A stretch of DNA of 64,000 bases from JBELHO01 sp042091375 (GTDB taxonomy: Bacteria; Pseudomonadota; Gammaproteobacteria; Enterobacterales; Alteromonadaceae), in assembly GCA_042091375.1 (NCBI GenBank), contig JBELHO010000009.1, positions 27,802 through 91,801 on the forward strand, written 5' to 3'. Position 1 is the stretch's first letter; the number at the start of each line of letters is the position of its first letter. The position numbers and the translations under genes were made by a program. Shown in pieces: positions 26,398-35,142 of this stretch. Below the pieces are notes generated by a model. That model did no database searches. It saw only the letters and a program-made list of their open reading frames with translations, and was not told the origin of the DNA.

Positions 26398-27753
26398 TTA
26401 TAACCGCGATAAATCATTAAACAATGCGATACTCATCAAACCGAGTAACGCCAGTGCACCAAATTTAAACCCAATTTCTTGTACTTTGTCTGAGACAGGC
26501 TTACCTGTCAAAAGTTCTATAAAATAATAAACTAAGTGTCCTCCATCAAGGACAGGTATAGGTAAAATGTTGATTATACCTAAATTGATACTAATTAACG
26601 CTAAAAACCCTAAAAAATAAACAAAACCGTAACCCGCATGATCACCAGCCCCTTGCGCTATGGCGATCGGACCGCTTAAATTTTTTACCGATAACTGCCC
26701 TGTTATCAATTTTCCTATCATATCAAAACTCAAGGTAATTAAATCCCAAGTTTTTTCAATACTTGCACCCAAGGCTTGAACAGGCCCATAAACTAGTTCA
26801 ATGCGATAATTTTCAGGATAGCTATCAGATTTTGGCGAAACCCCCAAATAACCTATTTTTTTACCGCGGCTGTCTCGTGCCTTAGGTGTCACTTCCACCA
26901 ACAATTGACGTTGATCACGGACAATAGTTAAAGTCAACAACTGTTCGGGATACTGCTGTATTTGTTGAGCAAAAGCTTGCCAGTCATCGCCAACAGACTG
27001 ACCGTTAATAGCAAGCAGTTTATCACCGACTTGCAGGCCAGCTATTTCAGCAGCGCTGTCTTTAGCAACCACAGCCAGTTCATTATATACTTTAGGTCGA
27101 AATGGAGAAAGACCAATACTTTCTATAGCTGATATATTTTCAGGTTGATAATGCCATTGTGAAGTATCTAAACGGTAACTTTTAACGGCAGTACTATCTT
27201 GAGATTTACTTTTAACAATGATAGTTTGCGCACCCATTTGACCCACTAAAGCTAAATTAACATCCTGCCAATCTAAGGTTTTTTGTCCGGCGATCTCAAT
27301 AATCTGACTATTTTTTTCGATCCCAGCAAGGCTAGCGATAGAATTGGGGCTGACGTCACCAACGATGGGTTTTATACTGGGAACACCAAGTAAAAACATC
27401 AAATAAAAAGCCATAATTGCAAAAATAAAGTTGGCTAACGGTCCAGCGGCAATTATTGCTATACGTTGATATACACTTTTGCCATTAAAGGTTTTGTCTT
27501 TATCGCGTTCGTCAACAGCTGAAACTCGCTCATCGAGCATTTTGACATAGCCTCCCAGAGGGATCACAGCGATAACAAACTCAGTACCAGACTTATCTAC
27601 TTTTCGCCATAATACTTTGCCAAAGCCTATGGAAAAACGCTCTACCTTAACACCATTCTTGCGGGCAACCCAATAGTGACCATATTCGTGCACAGTAATT
27701 AAAATGCCAAGAGCGACAATAAAAGACGATGCATTCCAAATAAAATCAATCAC
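26398..27753 (-). CDS. rseP: RIP metalloprotease RseP
   Basis: RseP is an inner-membrane site-2 protease that cleaves the anti-sigma factor RseA to release sigma-E and also clears signal-peptide remnants. The zinc motif HEYGH lies at residues 22-26 and the third ligand region LDGGH near 402-406. Two PDZ domains fill the periplasmic middle (about 115-310). An ATG-led frame extends to 27786 but overlaps dxr. The GTG at 27753, one base past the dxr stop, gives the canonical VIDFIWN start and 451 residues. Being next to bamA fits its role in the outer-membrane stress response. Confidence 0.95.
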   Translation of the reverse strand: MIDFIWNASSFIVALGILITVHEYGHYWVARKNGVKVERFSIGFGKVLWRKVDKSGTEFVIAVIPLGGYVKMLDERVSAVDERDKDKTFNGKSVYQRIAIIAAGPLANFIFAIMAFYLMFLLGVPSIKPIVGDVSPNSIASLAGIEKNSQIIEIAGQKTLDWQDVNLALVGQMGAQTIIVKSKSQDSTAVKSYRLDTSQWHYQPENISAIESIGLSPFRPKVYNELAVVAKDSAAEIAGLQVGDKLLAINGQSVGDDWQAFAQQIQQYPEQLLTLTIVRDQRQLLVEVTPKARDSRGKKIGYLGVSPKSDSYPENYRIELVYGPVQALGASIEKTWDLITLSFDMIGKLITGQLSVKNLSGPIAIAQGAGDHAGYGFVYFLGFLALISINLGIINILPIPVLDGGHLVYYFIELLTGKPVSDKVQEIGFKFGALALLGLMSIALFNDLSRL

Positions 27754-27754
27754 G

Positions 27755-28975
27755 TTAACTTTCGACCTTGTTATTTGCGCTGACAATGTTATCCACGTCT
27801 GCGCGACTAAACTCTCTCACTTTGTGATCCAAAGCAATAACTTCGTCAATATTAGCGACTTTTTCTGCGCTAAAGTAGTTCACCGCATTTTGATTAATTT
27901 TATAAATATCAGTGAATTGAACTTGCTTTGTTAAAAAAGCATCGACGGCAATCTCGTTGGCAGCATTCAACGCAGTGCAAGCCCCTTGGCCTGCTCGACA
28001 AGCATCTATTGCTAATTGTAAGTTAGGATATTTAACAAAATCAACTGGCTCAAATTCAAATGCGCAGGTAGTAAAGAAATCTAAGGGCGCAACGCCAGAA
28101 GTTATCCTTTCAGGGAAGGCCATGGCATGTGCGATAGGTGTGCGCATATCGGGATTGCCCATTTGTGCGATCACCGAACCATCTTGGTATTGTATCATCG
28201 AATGAATGGTACTCTGTGGATGGATCACTACTTGAATATCGTCTTCACACACATTGAACAACCACTTAGCTTCTATAAATTCTAAGCCTTTGTTGATCAT
28301 CGTTGCCGAATCAACAGATATTTTCTTGCCCATATCCCAATTGGGGTGAGCACAGGCTTGTTCTGGAGTCACTGCAGCTAGCTCGTTAACATCTGTTGAA
28401 CGAAATGGTCCACCAGAGCCAGTTAATAAAATTTTGCTGATGCCGTGTTTGGCTGTTGGTTGATCAGACAAGTTATGTTGTACCGAGCTGGGTAAACATT
28501 GAAAGATAGCATTGTGTTCACTGTCTATGGGCAACAATTCGGCACCGTATTGTTTCACCGCCTGCATAAATATTTCACCGGAGGTAACCAAAGCTTCTTT
28601 ATTTGCCAGTAAAATGCGTTTGCCTTGTTTGATAGCAGCTAAGGTTGGCAATAAACCCGAGGCGCCGACAATTGCTGCCATGACTGTGTCAACATCGTCA
28701 TTCTCAGCAATTTCACACAGTGCTTTAGCACCGGTTTTTATGGTGATCTGCGATAAATTTGCCAAAGCAAGTTGCTCGGCAAGTTGCTTAGCGTGAGGCT
28801 CACTGACCATAACCACATCACGAGGTAAAAACTCTTGGCACTGTTGGACCATTAATTCTACGTTAGTATGAGCGGCTAATGACACCACCGAAAACTTATC
28901 GCGGTTGCGTCGGATCACATCTAAAGTACTTTTGCCAATAGAGCCTGTTGAGCCAAGTATCGAAATATAACGCAT
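27755..28975 (-). CDS. dxr: 1-deoxy-D-xylulose-5-phosphate reductoisomerase
   Basis: Dxr (IspC) converts DXP to MEP with NADPH, the committed step of the non-mevalonate isoprenoid pathway. The NADPH-binding opening is ISILGSTGSIGKSTL. The catalytic region includes LANKEALVTSGE, the metal and substrate segment PIDSEHNAIFQCL and the flexible loop ending NPDMRTPIAHAMAFPER. At 406 residues it is full length. It lies 6 bp after cdsA and abuts rseP, as in E. coli relatives, and supplies isoprenoid precursors for the adjacent uppS product. Confidence 0.97.
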   Translation of the reverse strand: MRYISILGSTGSIGKSTLDVIRRNRDKFSVVSLAAHTNVELMVQQCQEFLPRDVVMVSEPHAKQLAEQLALANLSQITIKTGAKALCEIAENDDVDTVMAAIVGASGLLPTLAAIKQGKRILLANKEALVTSGEIFMQAVKQYGAELLPIDSEHNAIFQCLPSSVQHNLSDQPTAKHGISKILLTGSGGPFRSTDVNELAAVTPEQACAHPNWDMGKKISVDSATMINKGLEFIEAKWLFNVCEDDIQVVIHPQSTIHSMIQYQDGSVIAQMGNPDMRTPIAHAMAFPERITSGVAPLDFFTTCAFEFEPVDFVKYPNLQLAIDACRAGQGACTALNAANEIAVDAFLTKQVQFTDIYKINQNAVNYFSAEKVANIDEVIALDHKVREFSRADVDNIVSANNKVES

Positions 28976-28981
28976 AGTCGG

Positions 28982-29848
28982 CTACCAACCCAAAATAGCG
29001 TAACACAAAGCATACACTGGAGCTGTTGCGGTTAGGCTATCAATTCTGTCTAATATACCGCCATGTCCTGGCAGAATAGAACCACTGTCTTTGATACCTG
29101 CTTGTCGTTTGAACATACTTTCATTGAGATCGCCTAGTACAGATATGGTAGTAATAACAGCCGTCACCGCAATCACTAAAATAAACTGTTGTAAATTCCA
29201 ATTTAATAACAGCGACGCTATACCCACCAGTAAACAGGCAAAAATTACCCCGCCAATAAAGCCTTCCATGGTTTTACCTGGGCTTACATTGGGCATTAAT
29301 TTGTGTTTACCCAGTGCTTTACCAACAAAATAAGCGCCAATATCAGCACTCCAAACCATTAAAAACAAAAACATAATTAATTGCGCACCGTGATAAGGGT
29401 CATTGCTGTAATCATTTGAGCGAATGACCACAAATGCCAACCAAGTTGGGACTAGGGTTAACCAGCCAAAAAGTCCTCGAATAGAACGGTGACTACTCCA
29501 AAAACTACTGCAAGTGGGATACAGAAAAGTCAGAGTTGCTGATAACCCCCACCAAGCCACAGCCAGCCACAAAATATACTGAATGATCACCGACAATTGA
29601 CCATCAGTTGACCAAAAATCTGCCAAAGGCAACAAATACCAAATAACAATAATGAGTATAACCGTCGCTGCGACAAACGCTAAACGACGAGACTTTTTAG
29701 TGAACCCCATCAAGGGTCCCCATTCCCATGCCCCTATAGCCATAACAGCTAAGATAAATGCCGAAAAATATTCCAGTGACATGTAAAAGATTGAATAGAT
29801 AGCCAGAGGGGCTAAAATTAATGCGGTTATAATACGTTGTTTTAACAA
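28982..29848 (-). CDS. cdsA: Phosphatidate cytidylyltransferase CdsA
   Basis: CdsA makes CDP-diacylglycerol from phosphatidate and CTP in the inner membrane, the branch point for phospholipids. The 288-residue protein has about seven to eight membrane helices. It carries the C-terminal family signature ESMFKRQAGIKDSGSILPG followed by HGGILDRIDS, which includes the metal-binding aspartates. It lies between uppS and dxr in the conserved order. Confidence 0.96.
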   Translation of the reverse strand: MLKQRIITALILAPLAIYSIFYMSLEYFSAFILAVMAIGAWEWGPLMGFTKKSRRLAFVAATVILIIVIWYLLPLADFWSTDGQLSVIIQYILWLAVAWWGLSATLTFLYPTCSSFWSSHRSIRGLFGWLTLVPTWLAFVVIRSNDYSNDPYHGAQLIMFLFLMVWSADIGAYFVGKALGKHKLMPNVSPGKTMEGFIGGVIFACLLVGIASLLLNWNLQQFILVIAVTAVITTISVLGDLNESMFKRQAGIKDSGSILPGHGGILDRIDSLTATAPVYALCYAILGW

Positions 29849-29916
29849 GCGACTAGCCTTTTATAGTTTTTATTATGTAGTGTATTCATCGCGTCAAAAA
29901 ATACCCGAATATCCAG

Positions 29917-30672
29917 TTAAACACGGTGACTCACTTGTTCACCTGTTTGTCCATAACGCCTTTGCCGCTCAGCAAATGAATCTAGTGCTTGCTCAAATGC
30001 GCCTTTATTAAAGTCAGGCCAAAATACGTCGGTAAAGTACAATTCAGCATAAGCTGCCTGCCATAGTAAAAAGTTACTAATGCGGTAGTCTCCACCAGTG
30101 CGAATTAATAAATCTAAGTCTGGTAAACCATGTAAACTGGTATGTTGATCAAGTAACTCTTCTGATATATCGTCGACTGCAAGTTGATTATTTTTAACTT
30201 GCATGGCTATTTTTTGAGTCGCTTGAGTAATGTCCCAACGACCACCGTAATTTGCCGCGACAGATAATACCATGGCATCATTAGCACTGGTTAAGAGCTC
30301 TGCTTCAGCAATTTTATTTTTCAATTTATCTGAAAAGCGATTAACATCACCAATGACCTGAAATTTAATATCATTCTTATGGAGTTTTTTAACTTCTCGA
30401 GTTAAAACAAACATAAACAAATCCATTAATACCGACACTTCGGTTTCTGGTCGCTGCCAATTTTCACTACTGAAAGCAAACAAGGTGAGTGCTTTAACAC
30501 CTTTCTCCCGTGCTGTTGAGACAACATCACGCACCGACTCTACACCATTTTTGTGACCGACAACACGAGTTTTACCACGCTCCTGAGCCCAACGTCCATT
30601 GCCATCCATAATAATAGCAATATGTTGTGGAGTACTTAACGCTTTATTTTCTGGTAAAAAAGTTTTGCTCAC
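29917..30672 (-). CDS. uppS: Undecaprenyl diphosphate synthase UppS
   Basis: UppS is a cytosolic cis-prenyltransferase that extends farnesyl diphosphate to C55, the carrier lipid of peptidoglycan and O-antigen. The signature IIMDGNGRWAQERG holds the catalytic Asp and P-loop. LFAFSSENWQRP and the C-terminal DLLIRTGGDYRISNFLLWQAAYAEL are also present. The 251-residue length is standard. A strong terminator separates it from frr upstream, so it probably heads the uppS-to-accA transcription unit. Confidence 0.97.
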   Translation of the reverse strand: MSKTFLPENKALSTPQHIAIIMDGNGRWAQERGKTRVVGHKNGVESVRDVVSTAREKGVKALTLFAFSSENWQRPETEVSVLMDLFMFVLTREVKKLHKNDIKFQVIGDVNRFSDKLKNKIAEAELLTSANDAMVLSVAANYGGRWDITQATQKIAMQVKNNQLAVDDISEELLDQHTSLHGLPDLDLLIRTGGDYRISNFLLWQAAYAELYFTDVFWPDFNKGAFEQALDSFAERQRRYGQTGEQVSHRV

Positions 30673-30692
30673 AGATATTCCTAATCTTTCTT

Positions 30693-30740
30693 ATAAAAAA
30701 ACGCCGTAGTTAACTTTTTTCTTTACTACGGCGTGTTTTT
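30693..30740 (-). terminator. Rho-independent terminator after frr
   Basis: A 9-bp perfect stem (ACGCCGTAG at 30701-30709 with CTACGGCGT at 30726-30734) is followed on the minus strand by an uninterrupted T run. It separates pyrH-frr from uppS. The mirror-image T run on the plus strand means it could also act in the other direction. Confidence 0.88.
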
Positions 30741-30753
30741 TATGGCTGAAGAG

Positions 30754-31311
30754 TTAAATTTCCATTAACTCTTTTTCTTTATCGGCTAAGACTCCATCTA
30801 CTTGCTTGACAAAACGATCGGTAATTTTCTGTATCTCGTCTTCCGATTGGTGCATTTCATCATCACTAATTTCTTTTTCTTTGTTAAGTGATTTTACGTC
30901 TGAATTGGCATCTCGACGAATATTTCTAATCGCCACCTTTGCATTTTCTGCTTCACCCTTAACTACTTTAACTAAATCTCGACGACGTTCTTCAGTTAAC
31001 GGCGGAAGTGGAATGCGTATTAAGGTGCCTTGTGATGATGGATTCAAACCTAAGTCAGATTTTAATATCGCTTTTTCAACTGCACCTATCATGCCTTTGT
31101 CAAACACAGTGATGGCAAGAGTCCTTGCATCAGGAGTAGAAATATTGCCAACCTGATTCAACGGTGTATCCATACCATAATACTCAACAACAATGTTATC
31201 GAGTAATGAACGATGCGCACGTCCAGTTCGCACCTTGTTTAAGTTACTTTTTAATGCATCAATACTTTTGCTCATTCGCTCTTGAGCATCTTCTTTAATT
31301 TCGTTTATCAC
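30754..31311 (-). CDS. frr: Ribosome recycling factor
   Basis: RRF splits the post-termination ribosome together with EF-G. The 185-residue length is exact for the family. The protein opens INEIKEDAQERMSKSIDAL, has the conserved KVRTGRAHRSLLDNIVVEYYG in domain I, and ends with the long helix and KEKELMEI. It lies 26 bp after pyrH in the conserved rpsB-tsf-pyrH-frr order and is followed by a clear terminator. Confidence 0.98.
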   Translation of the reverse strand: MINEIKEDAQERMSKSIDALKSNLNKVRTGRAHRSLLDNIVVEYYGMDTPLNQVGNISTPDARTLAITVFDKGMIGAVEKAILKSDLGLNPSSQGTLIRIPLPPLTEERRRDLVKVVKGEAENAKVAIRNIRRDANSDVKSLNKEKEISDDEMHQSEDEIQKITDRFVKQVDGVLADKEKELMEI

Positions 31312-31337
31312 TTTACTGATCCTTAAAACAATGACGG

Positions 31338-32078
31338 TTAAGCTAGATTTTCAGCATGATCAATCACAGTGCCTTCATCTGCGCCCATAATAACCGCTTT
31401 CAATGCACCTGGCTTGTTCATATTAAATACCCGTATTGGCATATTGTGATCACGTGCTAATGTAAACGCCGCCAAATCCATTACTTTCAATTCTTTTTCT
31501 AATACTTGGTCAAAGGTTAGATGCTTATACAACTCGGCATCGGGTTCTACTACCGGATCTGCAGAGTATATACCATCGACTTTAGTCGCTTTTAATACCA
31601 CGTCTGCTTCAATTTCTATTCCGCGTAAACACGCAGCAGAATCAGTAGTAAAAAAAGGATTGCCAGTTCCAGCACTAAATATAACCACACGACCCGATTT
31701 TAATAAGCTAATTCCCTCAGCCCAATTATATCTATCACAAATACCCGCTAAGTCAATGGCAGACATTAATCTAGAGTTTACAAATGCACGATGTAGAGCA
31801 TCACGCATCGCCAAACCATTCATCACAGTAGCCAGCATACCCATTTGATCGCCAACTACACGGTTCATTCCAGCATCGGCTAGACCGGCACCTCGAAATA
31901 AATTGCCACCGCCAATCACTAAGCCAACTTGAATTCCCATTTCAATCAGCTCTTTAATTTCTTGCGCCATGCGATCCAATATTTTGGGATCAATACCGAA
32001 CCCCTCTTCGCCCATCAAGGCTTCACCGCTAAGTTTCAATAGGATCCTGCGGTATCTTGGCTTTCGATTAATGCTCAT
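31338..32078 (-). CDS. pyrH: Uridylate kinase PyrH
   Basis: PyrH phosphorylates UMP to UDP in pyrimidine nucleotide synthesis and is allosterically controlled by GTP and UTP. The amino acid kinase fold shows RILLKLSGEALMG, the glycine-rich VIGGGNLFRGAGL and the nucleotide-site segment AGTGNPFFTTDSAA. The 246-residue length fits bacterial UMP kinases. It is separated from tsf by a terminator and about 295 bp, and probably has its own promoter there. Confidence 0.97.
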   Translation of the reverse strand: MSINRKPRYRRILLKLSGEALMGEEGFGIDPKILDRMAQEIKELIEMGIQVGLVIGGGNLFRGAGLADAGMNRVVGDQMGMLATVMNGLAMRDALHRAFVNSRLMSAIDLAGICDRYNWAEGISLLKSGRVVIFSAGTGNPFFTTDSAACLRGIEIEADVVLKATKVDGIYSADPVVEPDAELYKHLTFDQVLEKELKVMDLAAFTLARDHNMPIRVFNMNKPGALKAVIMGADEGTVIDHAENLA

Positions 32079-32234
32079 AGAATAACCATTCCTGTATTTG
32101 CTTTTAAATTATATTTAGGACTAAAAAAAACACGGCTAACATTAACCAAGATTATTTTAATACGTTTGGCTTACTATCTAAAGTCTAATCTGAAAAAATC
32201 TAATGAATTACTATTTTACCACTCTTAGATAATA

Positions 32235-32262
32235 AAAAACGCCTACAAAGTAGACGTTTTAT
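32235..32262 (-). terminator. Rho-independent terminator after tsf
   Basis: In the minus-strand RNA an 11-bp stem (AAAACGUCUAC with GUAGGCGUUUU, one U-G pair) closes a 3-nt loop and is followed by U residues. It ends the rpsB-tsf transcript about 110 bp after the tsf stop. Confidence 0.8.
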
Positions 32263-32373
32263 CATCATTACCGCAATAAAATGTAAACAGATATGTTTCG
32301 TTTAAAGTGCGATACACTTCTTCACTAAAACCTGTTAATACAGTAATGTTAATCATTAGATCACAGTCAAAAT

Positions 32374-33222
32374 TTATGCTTTAGCAGCGGCAATTTGAGC
32401 TTCTACTTCAGCAGCAAAATCTTCTTCTTTTTTGTCAATACCTTCACCTACTTCTAGGCGAACAAAATTCGACACTGTGATGCCTTTTTCTTTTAACACG
32501 ACACCCACAGTTTTCTTAGGTTCCATGATAAATGCTTGACCGGTCAAAGACACTTCACCAGTGAACTTTTTCATTCGGCCAGAAACCATTTTTTCAGCGA
32601 TTTCTTGGGGCTTGCCTTCATTCATCGCGATATCAATCTGAATGGCTTTTTCTTTCTCAACAACATTAGCCGGTACATCTTCAGGATTAATAAATTCTGG
32701 TTTACTAGCAGCAACATGCATAGCTATGTGCTTGAGTGACTCGGTATCGCCTTGACCAGCAACAACCACGCCAATAGAAGCACCATGACGGTACGAAGCT
32801 AAAGCTGAACCTTCAATGTATTCGACACGACGCACATTAATGTTTTCGCCAATTTTAGTCACTAGCGCAATGCGCTTTTCTTCGAATTGCGTTTGAAGTG
32901 TTTCAATGCTCGCTTTTGAAGCAACAGCAGCGTCAGCTACTTCATTAGCAAATGCTAAGAAGTTATCGTCTTTAGCAACAAAGTCAGTTTGACAATTGAC
33001 TTCAAGTAACGCCGCAACATCACCTTCAATTTTAACTAGTATTGTTCCTTCAGCAGCGATATTACCCGCTTTTTTAGCCGCTTTCGCTTGGCCTGACTTA
33101 CGCATATTTTCAATCGCAAGTTCCATATCACCATCAGCTTCTTGCAGTGCTTTTTTACAATCCATCATGCCCGCAGCTGTGCGTTCACGAAGTTCTTTAA
33201 CCATTGCAGCAGTAATTGCCAT
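32374..33222 (-). CDS. tsf: Elongation factor Ts
   Basis: EF-Ts is the GDP/GTP exchange factor for EF-Tu. The protein starts MAITAAMVKELRERTAAGMMDCKKALQEADGD, the canonical UBA-like N-terminal domain, followed by the TDFVAKDDNF core motif. The frame extends five codons upstream (33237), but the ATG at 33222 has GAGGAA 7 nt before it and matches the family start, giving 282 residues. It follows rpsB with a long hairpin in the intergenic gap. Confidence 0.97.
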   Translation of the reverse strand: MAITAAMVKELRERTAAGMMDCKKALQEADGDMELAIENMRKSGQAKAAKKAGNIAAEGTILVKIEGDVAALLEVNCQTDFVAKDDNFLAFANEVADAAVASKASIETLQTQFEEKRIALVTKIGENINVRRVEYIEGSALASYRHGASIGVVVAGQGDTESLKHIAMHVAASKPEFINPEDVPANVVEKEKAIQIDIAMNEGKPQEIAEKMVSGRMKKFTGEVSLTGQAFIMEPKKTVGVVLKEKGITVSNFVRLEVGEGIDKKEEDFAAEVEAQIAAAKA

Positions 33223-33297
33223 GAGTAAATTCCTCAATTTTTTACCCCCAGAATTAAACCGTGTTCAACCTTGGGAATAAGTGTAAATGTGTTGTCT

Positions 33298-33332
33298 ATT
33301 AAATCATTAGTGACAAGCACTAATGATTTAAT
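33298..33332 (-). other. Perfect 15-bp hairpin between rpsB and tsf
   Basis: Positions 33298-33312 pair perfectly with 33318-33332 around a 5-nt loop. The stem is AT-rich and lies in the 145-bp rpsB-tsf gap, with no strong T run after it on the minus strand. It could act as a partial attenuator or RNA-processing site that sets the S2 to EF-Ts ratio. This role is inferred from position only. Confidence 0.6.
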
Positions 33333-33367
33333 GACAAAGGCGAAAAAAATATTATCTTATTTGAGGC

Positions 33368-34096
33368 TTATTCAGCTTCAACAAAACCGTCTTTTTCTGC
33401 TTGAACAACGATATCTTTTTCACGGCCTTCTAAAACTGCATTAGCTGCAGAGTCAGTGTATAATGTAACGGCGCGAATAGCATCATCGTTACCAGGTACG
33501 ATGTAATCAACACCGTCTGGGTTTGAGTTAGTATCAACCACGGCAATCACTGGGATACCTAGGTTGTTAGCTTCTTTAATAGCGATATGTTCATGATCGG
33601 CATCGATAATAAAGATGGCATCAGGTAAACCACCCATGTTCTTTATTCCACCTAAACTTTTATCGAGTTTTTCCATTTCACGAGTTCGCATTAACGCTTC
33701 TTTTTTGGTTAAGGCTTCAAACGTACCATCAGAGCTTTGTGATTCTAACTCTTTAAGACGTTTGATTGATTGACGAACTGTTTTCCAGTTAGTCAACATT
33801 CCACCTAACCAGCGATGGTTAACGTAAAATTGATCGCTTTTAATAGCCGCATCTTTAATTGCATCACTTGCTGCTCGTTTAGTACCAACAAATAACACTT
33901 TACCTTTTTTCGCTGAAACACCAGCTAGAAAAGCTAAGGCTTCATTAAACATAGGTACAGTTTGTTCTAAGTTGATAATGTGAACTTTGTCACGAGCGCC
34001 AAAAATGTAGCTTTTCATTTTTGGATTCCAGTAACGGGTTTTGTGTCCGAAGTGAACACCAGCTTTAAGCATATCGCGCATTGAAACGTTTGGCAT
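33368..34096 (-). CDS. rpsB: 30S ribosomal protein S2
   Basis: S2 is a late-assembling small-subunit protein needed for S1 binding. The protein begins MPNVSMRDMLKAGVHFGHKTRYWNPKM, the highly conserved family opening. It continues with VHIINLEQTVPMF, the coiled insert near 100-150 and the C-terminal PDAIFIIDADHEHIA segment. An in-frame start at 34129 is upstream, but AAAGGA lies 6 nt before the ATG at 34096 and the family starts there, giving 242 residues. It heads the rpsB-tsf operon. Confidence 0.98.
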   Translation of the reverse strand: MPNVSMRDMLKAGVHFGHKTRYWNPKMKSYIFGARDKVHIINLEQTVPMFNEALAFLAGVSAKKGKVLFVGTKRAASDAIKDAAIKSDQFYVNHRWLGGMLTNWKTVRQSIKRLKELESQSSDGTFEALTKKEALMRTREMEKLDKSLGGIKNMGGLPDAIFIIDADHEHIAIKEANNLGIPVIAVVDTNSNPDGVDYIVPGNDDAIRAVTLYTDSAANAVLEGREKDIVVQAEKDGFVEAE

Positions 34097-34290
34097 GTTA
34101 ATTTCCTTTGGGGTTAAGCGTTCATACACCCGATATAAACGACTCTATTTTAGCTAAACGCTATAATGAGCACCCCGTTATACCTTTGATAGATGTATGT
34201 GAGTTTAATGTATAGCAATGAGTTTTTACCCAGTGCGGTTTTTACTATAAGTACCCTTGGTGGATTATTCACCTCCCAAGAGTTAAATTT
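34097..34290 (-). promoter_or_regulatory. rpsB 5' leader, candidate S2 autoregulatory region
   Basis: About 190 nt separate the candidate promoter from the rpsB start and contain no gene. In gammaproteobacteria the rpsB leader is a known target for feedback repression by S2. A GGTG/CACC hairpin with an outer CTT/AAG extension lies around 34253-34280 (minus strand). I cannot show that this matches the described S2-binding structure. Confidence 0.4.
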
Positions 34291-34291
34291 A

Positions 34292-34329
34292 GCGGCGCAC
34301 TTTATACCATAAAGTGATGTCGTTAACCA
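34292..34329 (-). promoter_or_regulatory. Candidate rpsB promoter with GC-rich discriminator
   Basis: On the minus strand TGGTTA (34329-34324) and TATAAA (34306-34301) are 17 bp apart, with an upstream TGG extending the -10. The next bases, GTGCGCCGC, are a strongly GC-rich discriminator in an AT-rich region. This is the typical form of stringently controlled ribosomal protein promoters. Assigned by eye. Confidence 0.55.
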
Positions 34330-34370
34330 CTATTTTGTTATGAGTTAATAAATAAAAGTCTAGGTTTATC

Positions 34371-34399
34371 GACAAGTCCAAGATAAAATTAGATATAAT
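34371..34399 (+). promoter_or_regulatory. Candidate sigma-70 promoter for the DsbA-like gene
   Basis: A perfect TATAAT lies at 34394-34399, with GACAAG 17 bp upstream or TCGACA 19 bp upstream as a weak -35. The -10 is about 40 bp before the start codon at 34441. Confidence 0.45.
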
Positions 34400-34440
34400 A
34401 GAGCGATTAAATATCAAATTTGGTTTATTAGAGTAGCAAA

Positions 34441-35046
34441 ATGTCGACAGAATTATATTTTATTTACGATACTCATTGCCCTTGGAGCTATGCCAGCACT
34501 AAGATTGTCGAAACGATCAAGGCAAACTTTCCGCAAATAACCTTGCAGTTGTTAAATTCTGCTCATTATGACGGCGATACTAAAGTATCTCAATCGACAA
34601 TAGCGTCAGTTAAGGATTTATCTAGTGTTGAATTTAGCGCGCAATATATCAGTACCCTAGATCAACACAAAGATTCTACCATCTGCAGTAATTTAATGAC
34701 TTGGGTACAAAACAAAGCGCCTCATGCGGCATTCGATTTGTTGCAAGCAATTCAGCACCAACACTTTGTATTGGGTAATAGTTGTGCATCGAGCAATGAA
34801 ATTGAACAGACCATCAGTCAATTAAAATTATCACCACCAGCAAAGTGCCTACAAAATAGTAAATTAACAAAAGATACTGAGTTTGCCATTCACGAAGTTA
34901 CCGCATTACAAGAACTGATGGGAACAACGGCTATTCCTGCATTATTACTTGCTATTGGTGATAATTTAATTTTATTAAACCACAATTTATACTTGCAACA
35001 GCCCGAACAAATCGTCAGTGCCATTGCAGATGAATTAAACAGTTAG
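34441..35046 (+). CDS. DsbA-family thioredoxin-fold protein
   Basis: This 201-residue protein opens ELYFIYDTHCPWSYASTKIVE, with the active-site position occupied by CPWS rather than CxxC. It has the helical insertion of DsbA/FrnE-type proteins and the cis-proline region GTTAIPALLLAIGD near 160-172. No signal peptide is present, so it is cytoplasmic. With a single active-site cysteine it may act as a glutathione-dependent or isomerase-like enzyme rather than a dithiol oxidase. It is divergent from rpsB and precedes map by about 95 bp. The substrate is unknown. Confidence 0.75.
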   Translation: MSTELYFIYDTHCPWSYASTKIVETIKANFPQITLQLLNSAHYDGDTKVSQSTIASVKDLSSVEFSAQYISTLDQHKDSTICSNLMTWVQNKAPHAAFDLLQAIQHQHFVLGNSCASSNEIEQTISQLKLSPPAKCLQNSKLTKDTEFAIHEVTALQELMGTTAIPALLLAIGDNLILLNHNLYLQQPEQIVSAIADELNS

Positions 35047-35142
35047 GGGTTATATGCGCAAATTGCTGCATTTATTGGGAAAACCAATAAAACCATGTAA
35101 AATCTGTTCAATCAAAATTGTAACAATACACCCGAGGTATTA

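Noticed and set aside
26398..27786. ATG-started rseP at 27786
   Set aside because: It overlaps dxr; the GTG one base after the dxr stop gives the conserved N-terminus.
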